A stretch of DNA of 64,000 nucleotides from VRUE01 sp963703235. Its GTDB lineage: Bacteria > Actinomycetota > Thermoleophilia > Solirubrobacterales > 70-9. The position numbers and the translations under genes are program-made. This document shows positions 58,590-64,000 of the stretch, piece after piece. The notes beneath the pieces are model-generated. The model worked only from the letters and a program-made list of their open reading frames with translations. It did no database searches and was not told where the DNA came from. The DNA is taken from NCBI GenBank assembly GCA_963703235.1, contig OY969802.1, positions 744,001-808,000 of the forward strand. Direction: 5' to 3'. The stretch's first letter is position 1. Every line of letters starts with the position of its first letter.

Positions 58590-59477
58590 TCAGGCGGCCT
58601 TCTGCCGGGCCGGCGCCGCTTCCGCCTCGCCCTCAACCGCCGGCTCGCTGTGGGCGGCGCGCTCCTCGTAGGCCCTGCGGGCGCCGTGGTCGACCTCGGT
58701 CATCAGCTTGTCGACCTTCAGCAAGCGACCGAGCGCCTCGCGGGCCGGGCGCGGGAGCAGGGCGACGACCTTGAAGAGGGCGCCGTTGGCGCGCGGCACC
58801 CAGACGTCGAAGCGCGGCACTTCCAGCGCATCGACGATCTCGTTGGCGACGTCCTCCGCCTCGACCGCTTTGATCATCTTCTGGCCGACGCCCGAGGTGA
58901 GCTCGGTGTTGACCACGGTGGGCATCACGCAGGCGATCTCGATGCCGGTGTCGCGCAGCTCCGCTCGCACCGCCTCGCTGATCCCGACTACGGCGTGCTT
59001 GGTGCCCGAGTAGGTGGCGATCCCGGGGAAGCCGCCTTTGCCAGCCTGCGAGGCGAGGTTGACGATGTGGCCGGAGTTGCGTGGCCGCATCCGCTCGATC
59101 GCTAGCTGCATGCCGGTGATCACGCCGAAGATGTTGATGTCGAGCTGGCGGCGGATCGAGTCGACCGACTCCTCGGCGAAGGGCGTCACCGGCATGATCC
59201 CGGCGTTGTTGACCACCACGTCGAGCGGGCCGAGCTGGCGCTCCGCCTCGTCGAGGAAGGCGGCGAAGGAGCCGCGGTCGGTGACGTCGAGGGCGACGGC
59301 GATCGTGCCGCCACCCAGCTCCGCCGCCGTCCGTTCGGCCAGCGGCAGGTCGAGGTCGCCGATCGCGACGCGACACCCTTTGCGGACCAGCGCGGTCGCC
59401 GTCGCCTTGCCGATCCCCCGGGCGCCGCCGGTGATCGCCACCACCTTGCCGCTGAGTGCGCATCGCTCCTTCGCCAT
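58590..59477 (-). CDS. Short-chain dehydrogenase/reductase
   Basis: 295 residues. Rossmann motif AITGGARGIGKATATALVRK, NNAGIMP, and the active-site YSGTK in ATYSGTKHAVVGI. The C-terminal 90 residues are a longer helical tail, as in the fatty-acid or steroid-acting SDR group. Start ATG 59477 has GAGGAGGAGG 5 nt upstream. It lies 22 nt after the thiolase gene on the same strand. Confidence 0.9.
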   Translation of the reverse strand: MAKERCALSGKVVAITGGARGIGKATATALVRKGCRVAIGDLDLPLAERTAAELGGGTIAVALDVTDRGSFAAFLDEAERQLGPLDVVVNNAGIMPVTPFAEESVDSIRRQLDINIFGVITGMQLAIERMRPRNSGHIVNLASQAGKGGFPGIATYSGTKHAVVGISEAVRAELRDTGIEIACVMPTVVNTELTSGVGQKMIKAVEAEDVANEIVDALEVPRFDVWVPRANGALFKVVALLPRPAREALGRLLKVDKLMTEVDHGARRAYEERAAHSEPAVEGEAEAAPARQKAA

Positions 59478-59499
59478 GTGTCCTCCTCCTCGACGGCTC

Positions 59500-60693
59500 C
59501 TAGGCCGCCGGCTTGTAGACGGTGACCACGGCGGCGCCGCCGAGGCCGATGTTGTGCTGCAGGGCCAGCTTGGCGCCATCGACCTGGCGCTTGTCGGCCT
59601 GGCCGCGCAGCTGCCAGGTCAGCTCCGAGCACTGCGCCAGCCCGGTCGCGCCCAGCGGGTGGCCCTTGGAGATCAACCCGCCGGAGGGGTTGACGACGAC
59701 CTTGCCGCCGTAGGTGGTGGCTTCCTCGTCGACCAGCTTGTGGCCCTCGCCCTCGGCGGCGAAGCCGAGCGCTTCGTAGGTGATCAGCTCGTTGGCGCTG
59801 AAGCAGTCGTGCAGCTCGCAGACGTCGACTTCCTCGGCGCTCACTTCCGCTTCCGCGTAGGCCTTCTCGGCCGCCGTCTTCGACATGTCGGAGCCGACGA
59901 TCTTCATGCAGTCGGTGTCCTCGGCGAAGGTCGAGCTGAGGTCGGTGATCATCGCCTGGCCGGCGATCTCGACCGCCTGCTCCCAGAGCCCGTGCTCGTC
60001 CACGTAGCGCTCCGAGGCGACGATCGCGCAGGCCGAGCCATCGGAGGTCGGCGAGCACTGCAGCTTGGTCAGCGGGTCGTGGATCATCCTCGCCGACTTG
60101 ATCTCCTCGAGGCTATAAACGTCCTGGAACTGGGCGTAGGGGTTGTTGACCGAGTGCTTGTGGTTCTTCCAGCCGATCCAGGCGTAGTGGTCGGGGGTCG
60201 AGCCGTACTTCTCCATGTGGTCGCGGCCGGCGTTGCCGAACATCTGCGGCGCCGGCGGCGACTGCTCGGGGTCGCGGATCTCGAACATCCGCATCGCGTG
60301 CTTGTCGAGGGCGTTGGTGCGGTCGGTGTACTTGACCCCGAGCGAGCCCTTCTCCATTTTCTCGAAGCCGATCGCCATCGCGCACTCGGCAATGCCGCCC
60401 TTGACCGCCTGGCGGGCCAGGAACAGCGCCGAGGAGCCGGTCGAGCAGTTGTTGTTGACGTTGACGACCGGGATCCCGGTCAGCCCCAGCTGGTAGAGCG
60501 CCCGCTGGCCGTAGGTCGAGTCGCCGTAGCAGTAGCCGGCGAAGGCCTGCTCGACGTCCTCGTAGGCGATGCCGGCGTCGGCGAGCGCCTTCTCCCCCGC
60601 CTCCTTGGCCCAGTCCGGGTAGTCGCCCTCCTTGGTCCCGGGCTTCTCGAACTTGGTCATCCCGACCCCGATCACGAACGTGCGGTTGCTCAA
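59500..60693 (-). CDS. SCP-x-type thiolase (lipid-transfer protein-like acetyl-CoA acetyltransferase)
   Basis: 397 residues. The catalytic Cys is in NVNNNCSTGSSALFLARQAV, the C-terminal His/Cys pocket in VCELHDCFSANELITYEALG and GGLISKGHPLGATGLAQCSE. This is the SCP2-type thiolase used in side-chain degradation of sterols and branched lipids; no separate SCP2 domain is fused. TTG start with CAGGAGCAG upstream. With the SDR and methyltransferase it suggests a small lipid or terpenoid pathway. Confidence 0.9.
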   Translation of the reverse strand: MSNRTFVIGVGMTKFEKPGTKEGDYPDWAKEAGEKALADAGIAYEDVEQAFAGYCYGDSTYGQRALYQLGLTGIPVVNVNNNCSTGSSALFLARQAVKGGIAECAMAIGFEKMEKGSLGVKYTDRTNALDKHAMRMFEIRDPEQSPPAPQMFGNAGRDHMEKYGSTPDHYAWIGWKNHKHSVNNPYAQFQDVYSLEEIKSARMIHDPLTKLQCSPTSDGSACAIVASERYVDEHGLWEQAVEIAGQAMITDLSSTFAEDTDCMKIVGSDMSKTAAEKAYAEAEVSAEEVDVCELHDCFSANELITYEALGFAAEGEGHKLVDEEATTYGGKVVVNPSGGLISKGHPLGATGLAQCSELTWQLRGQADKRQVDGAKLALQHNIGLGGAAVVTVYKPAA

Positions 60694-60788
60694 AGTCTGC
60701 TCCTGTCGTCGCGCCGCGTGCCGGCGGCGTTTGGCTGGCTAGCCAGGAATTTACCGGGTCGGCGCCCGGTAGCGGGCTGCGGAGCGCC

Positions 60789-61472
60789 TCAGCCGACGTG
60801 TCCGGCCGGCATCCGGTCGTCGTGGCCGCGGCACTCGTCCGGCTGCCAGCCGGGGACGGTGTTGCCCTCCGGCGGGATCGGGTTCTGCTTCAGGATCCGG
60901 GCCAGGTGGGTGACGTTGTGGGCCATCCACTTCGCCGTCTTCTGCGTGTAGGGGTGGTCCTTGCCGCCCGCCTCCAAGAAGGAGGGGCCGGGGCCGGCGT
61001 CGCCGACCCAGTAGGTGTCGGCGTTGGGCGGGATCGCGCAGCCGAGGTGGGTGAGGTTGAAGAGGGTCGTCTCGGCGCAGGCGTGGGCGCCGTCCTCGTT
61101 GCCGGTGACGATTACGCCGCCGACCTTGTTGTAGAGCGGGTACTGACCGACCTCGTTGGTCGTGTTGTAAGTGCCATCGAGGCGCTCGATCACCATCTGG
61201 CTGACGCTGTTACGGACCCCGAACCAGATCGACATGCCGATGACGAGGATGTCGGCGGCAAGCACCTTCTCGAGGATCCGGGGCCACTCGTCCCCCTCCC
61301 CCATGTCGGAGACGACGCCGAAGGGGATCTCGAAGTCGACCGGCCGCAGCGTCTCATGGCCGACGCCGAGCTCGTCGAAGTGGCCGGTGACGATGTCGAT
61401 CAGGCCCTGCGTGTTGGAGGGCTCGGGCGACTTCTTCAGGGTGCAGTTGAGGATCAGCGCGTTGATGTCCAT
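60789..61472 (-). CDS. Flavodoxin-fold NAD(P)H-dependent FMN reductase-like protein
   Basis: 227 residues. The opening ALILNCTLKKSPEPSNTQGL binds the FMN phosphate as in the NADPH-dependent FMN reductase/WrbA family, followed by ADILVIGMSIWFGVRNSVSQ and GGVIVTGNEDGAHACAETTL. The ATG at 61472 was chosen by family alignment; the open frame continues into the divergent ccdA gene. It may reduce quinones, metals or flavin. A 95-nt gap separates it from the thiolase. Confidence 0.85.
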   Translation of the reverse strand: MDINALILNCTLKKSPEPSNTQGLIDIVTGHFDELGVGHETLRPVDFEIPFGVVSDMGEGDEWPRILEKVLAADILVIGMSIWFGVRNSVSQMVIERLDGTYNTTNEVGQYPLYNKVGGVIVTGNEDGAHACAETTLFNLTHLGCAIPPNADTYWVGDAGPGPSFLEAGGKDHPYTQKTAKWMAHNVTHLARILKQNPIPPEGNTVPGWQPDECRGHDDRMPAGHVG

Positions 61473-61533
61473 GCGCGCCAGTCTCCCCTGCCCCCGGGGC
61501 CAATGCAAGCTCCGGCGGCCCCTTAACCCCGAG

Positions 61534-61539
61534 TAGCCT
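61534..61539 (+). promoter_or_regulatory. -10 hexamer TAGCCT of ccdA
   Basis: TAGCCT ends 8 nt before the GTG at 61548. Confidence 0.5.
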
Positions 61540-61547
61540 GAAGGGCT

Positions 61548-62309
61548 GTGATCGTCGCCGAGATCAGCACCGATCCCGCCGCCGGGGTGGGGATCTTCGC
61601 CGCGCTTGCCGCGGGGGTCGCCTCCTTCCTCTCCCCCTGCGTGCTGCCGCTCGTGCCCGGCTACCTCTCGGCGGTCAGCGGCGTCTCGCCGAAGGAGCTG
61701 GAGGCTGCCGGCTGGCGTCGCGTCCTCCCCCCCAGCCTCCTGTTCGTCTTCAGCTTTTCGCTGGTCTTCGTCGTCTATGGGCTCACCGCGACCGGCCTCG
61801 GGTCGCTCCTGCACGACCACGAGCAGCTGCTGGAAAAGGTCGCTGCGGTCCTGATGGTCGCCATGGGCGTCCTCTTCGTCGCCTCGCTCTTCGTTGCCCG
61901 CCTCAACCGCGAGTGGCACGTCGATGCCCTGCTGGAGCGAGCCGGCAAGGGCGGCCCGGTCGTCGCCGGTGCTGCCTTCGCGATCGCCTGGACCCCCTGC
62001 ATCGGCCCCACGCTGGGGGCCATCCTCACCGCCGCCTCGCTGACCGACTCGCCCGGCCGCGGCGCCTTACTCCTCGCCGTCTACTCGGCCGGCCTGGCGA
62101 TTCCCTTCCTGCTGACGGCGATCGCCTTCTCCCGCATGACGACGGCCTTCGCCGTCGTCAAACGCCACTACCAGGCGATAGTCGCCACCGGCGGCGCAAT
62201 TCTGATCGCGATGGGCGTCCTGATCTGGACCGGCGAGCTGACCCAACTCAACATCGAGGCCCAGCGCTTGCTCAGCGAAATCGGTTTCGATTTCTGGAGC
62301 GAGGTCTGA
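61548..62309 (+). CDS. ccdA: CcdA-type transmembrane thiol-disulfide carrier
   Basis: 253 residues with six transmembrane helices. The paired redox cysteines are in FLSPCVLPLVPGYLSAVSG and AWTPCIGPTLGAILTAAS, one in each half of the internally duplicated DsbD fold. It carries electrons from cytoplasmic thioredoxin to extracytoplasmic thioredoxin-like proteins, for cytochrome c maturation or disulfide reduction. No cytochrome c genes are adjacent, so a general reducing counterpart to the VKOR-DsbA pair is plausible. Confidence 0.92.
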   Translation: MIVAEISTDPAAGVGIFAALAAGVASFLSPCVLPLVPGYLSAVSGVSPKELEAAGWRRVLPPSLLFVFSFSLVFVVYGLTATGLGSLLHDHEQLLEKVAAVLMVAMGVLFVASLFVARLNREWHVDALLERAGKGGPVVAGAAFAIAWTPCIGPTLGAILTAASLTDSPGRGALLLAVYSAGLAIPFLLTAIAFSRMTTAFAVVKRHYQAIVATGGAILIAMGVLIWTGELTQLNIEAQRLLSEIGFDFWSEV

Positions 62310-62334
62310 GGCCAGGCCTCCTGCGTTCAGAAGC

Positions 62335-62616
62335 TCAGTTGTGGATTGGAGCGACGGTCTCCACTTCCTGGCCGACCGCCTCGACCGCCTCGACGACCCC
62401 TGCGTCGTCCAGCTCGCGTGAGCAGACGATGCGGAAGCGCCCCGTGCCGATCTCGGCGTCGGGAACGACCGGAAGGCCGCGGATCTCTCCCCAGCCCAGC
62501 CGCTCGACCTCGAAGGGGTTCATCCGCACCTCGGCCGCCGGGAACGGGCAGTTGCCGTTGTGCTGGTCGATCGCCTTCGAGATCGCCTCCAGGTTCTTCG
62601 CCTCGGCCGACGCCAC
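62335..62616 (-). CDS. Hypothetical protein, 93 residues
   Basis: Small alpha/beta-looking protein: an N-terminal helix (AEAKNLEAISKAIDQHNGNC), a central PFEVERLGWGEIRGLPVVPD stretch and a final VEAVEAVGQEVETVAPIHN strand. No family recognised. GTG start with a TANNNT box upstream, and convergent with ccdA. Confidence 0.6.
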   Translation of the reverse strand: MASAEAKNLEAISKAIDQHNGNCPFPAAEVRMNPFEVERLGWGEIRGLPVVPDAEIGTGRFRIVCSRELDDAGVVEAVEAVGQEVETVAPIHN

Positions 62617-62623
62617 AGCAGCA

Positions 62624-62629
62624 AGTCTA
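62624..62629 (-). promoter_or_regulatory. -10 hexamer TAGACT of the 93-residue gene
   Basis: On the minus strand TAGACT ends 7 nt before the GTG at 62616. Confidence 0.45.
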
Positions 62630-62666
62630 GGATGCGGCGCGAGCCACCGGGTCGCGGGAGCGCGGG

Positions 62667-63125
62667 ATGATCGGGATCAACCTCATAGCGAGGCGGCGCA
62701 TCGAGGAGACGTTCGAGCAGCTCTCGCGTGGCGAGTGGGCCGCCGCGACGGCGCAGATGAGCGCCGACGTCCAGCACCTCTTCCCCGGCGACCACCCGCT
62801 CGGCGGCGAGCGGCGCTCACGCGATGCCGTGCTGCGCTGGTTCGAACGGCTAGGCCGGCTCTATCCCGGCCACGACTTCGAGGTCCACCGCGTCCTCGCC
62901 AGGGGCTGGCCCTGGGACATCTGGATCGCCGCGCAGTGGACGGCGAACCTGACGCCGCAGGTCGGCGTCCCCTACGCCAACGAGGGGGCGCACTGGATTC
63001 GAGTGCGTTGGGGCAAGGTGACCTACTTCCACGCCTACCTCGACACGCAGCGCATCGATCGAGCCTGCCGCGAGATGGCCGAGGCCGGTGTCGCGGAGGC
63101 GGCGGCGGCGCCGATCGTCGACTGA
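62667..63125 (+). CDS. NTF2/SnoaL-like protein
   Basis: 152 residues in the NTF2-like pattern: N-terminal helices (RRRIEETFEQLSRGEWAAAT), ADVQHLFPGDHPLGGERRSR, then a curved sheet ending with HWIRVRWGKVTYFHAYLDTQ. SnoaL-type relatives are cyclases, isomerases or small-ligand binders; no catalytic set is clear. Its promoter is not evident; a GGAGCG lies about 8 nt upstream of the ATG. Confidence 0.8.
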   Translation: MIGINLIARRRIEETFEQLSRGEWAAATAQMSADVQHLFPGDHPLGGERRSRDAVLRWFERLGRLYPGHDFEVHRVLARGWPWDIWIAAQWTANLTPQVGVPYANEGAHWIRVRWGKVTYFHAYLDTQRIDRACREMAEAGVAEAAAAPIVD

Positions 63126-63136
63126 CGCGCCGGTAG

Positions 63137-63553
63137 CTACAGCCTGGCGCCGGCGTCGTAGGCCTCGCCGGGCACCGCGCCGAGGGCGAGGAGACGGAGA
63201 CCGTCGGGCCCCGGAGTCACCTTGCGCTTGACCTCGGGGCCGAGGCGGACGACGTGGTCCTGGTCGAGCGGGTACCGCTCGCCGTCGGCCTCGACGGTGC
63301 CGGAGCCCTTCAGCGCGACGTAGACCTCCTCCTGGCCGAGCTGCCCGGGGCGTTTGGCGAACATCTGGCCGCCGATCCCCTCCGCGGAGTGGTCGTGCTC
63401 GGGATATTCGTCGGCGCCCGGCGCCATCTCGATGATCGAGATGCCGAAGGAGCTGACGCCCAACCCGGCCGCGGCTTTATAGAAGGTGATGCCCTCAAGA
63501 ACTCCTTCGATGGCATCGAGTTCATCTACTTGCAAGTGCGTCACCTCGGCCAT
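63137..63553 (-). CDS. Cupin-domain protein
   Basis: 138 residues, a single cupin barrel. Motif 1 is YPEHDHSAEGIGGQMF with metal-ligand histidines, and motif 2 lies around YPLDQDHVVRLGPEVKRKVT. No signal peptide, so cytoplasmic. Enzymatic role not determinable. Divergent from dinB, with -10 boxes for both genes in the 58-nt gap. Confidence 0.83.
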   Translation of the reverse strand: MAEVTHLQVDELDAIEGVLEGITFYKAAAGLGVSSFGISIIEMAPGADEYPEHDHSAEGIGGQMFAKRPGQLGQEEVYVALKGSGTVEADGERYPLDQDHVVRLGPEVKRKVTPGPDGLRLLALGAVPGEAYDAGARL

Positions 63554-63559
63554 TCGCAG

Positions 63560-63565
63560 ATCGTA
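63560..63565 (-). promoter_or_regulatory. -10 hexamer TACGAT of the cupin gene
   Basis: On the minus strand TACGAT ends 6 nt before the ATG at 63553. Confidence 0.5.
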
Positions 63566-63599
63566 ACGGCGCCGGAGCGTTCCCGTCCCTCGCGAGTCC

Positions 63600-63605
63600 T
63601 ACGAT
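63600..63605 (+). promoter_or_regulatory. -10 hexamer TACGAT of dinB
   Basis: TACGAT ends 6 nt before the ATG at 63612. It is the same hexamer as for the divergent cupin gene. No LexA-type palindrome is obvious between them. Confidence 0.5.
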
Positions 63606-63611
63606 CGACTT

Positions 63612-64000
63612 ATGGCGAATCGGCGCACAATCGCCCACCTTGACATGGACGCTTTCTACGCGTCGGTCGAGCTGCGGCGCCGGCCGGAGCTGAAGGGGGA
63701 GCCGGTCGTCGTCTGCGGGTCGGGGCCGCGGGCGGTGGTCACCACGGCCAGCTACGAGGCGCGGAGGCTGGCCGGGATCCACTCGGCTATGCCGGCTGCG
63801 GTGGCACGGCGACGGCTGCCCGACGCGGTCTACCTGCAGCCCGATTTCGCCGCCTACCGCGAGGCCTCCGGGCAGGTGATGGCGATCCTGCGGCGCAACG
63901 CGGAGACGGTCGAGGTGGTCGGGCTCGACGAGGCCTACGTCGACCTGACCGGCCTCTTCTCGCCGAAGACGACGATGCGGCGGATCGCGACCGAGATCCG
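63612..64000 (+). CDS. dinB: DNA polymerase IV, N-terminal part
   Basis: The frame runs off the right edge after about 129 residues. The Y-family palm begins IAHLDMDAFYASVELRRRPE, with the first catalytic Asp, followed by VTTASYEARRLAGIHSAMPA (the fingers, steric-gate and template-binding region) and the second catalytic site EVVGLDEAYVDLTGL (Asp-Glu). It is a lesion-bypass polymerase. The little-finger domain is outside the window. Confidence 0.95.
   Translation, partial: MANRRTIAHLDMDAFYASVELRRRPELKGEPVVVCGSGPRAVVTTASYEARRLAGIHSAMPAAVARRRLPDAVYLQPDFAAYREASGQVMAILRRNAETVEVVGLDEAYVDLTGLFSPKTTMRRIATEI

Overview
High-GC actinobacterial chromosome segment. GTG and occasional TTG starts are common, genes are tightly packed with 1-4 nt overlaps, and the gene set (FliA/WhiG-type sigma factor, EF-G2, MurT/GatD, VKOR-DsbA, RodZ-like regulator, Rpf-like transglycosylase, cell-surface repeat proteins) points to the Thermoleophilia/Solirubrobacterales branch of Actinomycetota. 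That placement is inference from gene content, not a phylogeny. No rRNA, CRISPR array or prophage is visible. There is one IS110-family insertion sequence, three tRNA genes (Gly-GCC, Cys-GCA, Val-GAC) and one decayed DedA gene.

Layout. 1-9.4 kb: sigma factor tail, EF-G2, RNase H-like and glyoxalase-fold proteins, a secreted S1 protease, a delta-60 repeat protein, small enzymes and the tRNAs. 9.4-20.3 kb: a large membrane protein, then translation genes (thrS, infC, rpmI-rplT, SpoU methyltransferase, pheS-pheT) with wecB on the opposite strand. 20.3-26.7 kb: arginine operon argC-J-B-D-(two unknown genes)-G. 26.8-43.4 kb: Rpf-like protein, ftsK, rodZ-like, cinA, thpR, recA, miaB, miaA, dapF, dapL, then secreted/lipid-type genes and hflX-dut. 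43.4-50 kb: minus-strand cell-envelope block with an RTX-like protein, gatD, a methyltransferase, murT, a lipid kinase and a second methyltransferase. 50-55 kb: extracytoplasmic cyclophilin, IS110 element, Bcp peroxiredoxin, alpha/beta hydrolase, VKOR and DsbA. 55-64 kb: orphan nucleotidyltransferase, two duplicated secreted repeat proteins, a methyltransferase/SDR/thiolase cluster, a flavodoxin-like reductase, CcdA, cupin/SnoaL-type proteins and the start of dinB.

Functional themes. Peptidoglycan: DapL and DapF supply meso-diaminopimelate, MurT/GatD amidate lipid II, and the Rpf-like protein remodels wall. Translation: two aminoacyl-tRNA synthetases, IF-3, L35, L20 and the i6A37/ms2i6A37 pair MiaA/MiaB. 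Extracytoplasmic thiol chemistry: VKOR, DsbA, CcdA.

Most interesting observations: (1) the DapF beside DapL has serine at both catalytic cysteine positions and glutamine at a conserved active-site histidine; (2) about 25 gene starts have a TANNNT -10 hexamer only 6-10 nt upstream and usually no Shine-Dalgarno, implying widespread leaderless transcription; (3) perfect hairpins lie inside or across reading frames, especially in the 9.4-11.3 kb membrane protein; (4) a compact MiaA lacks its insertion domain; (5) a methyltransferase gene sits between murT and gatD; (6) the IS110 element ends right at the start of bcp.
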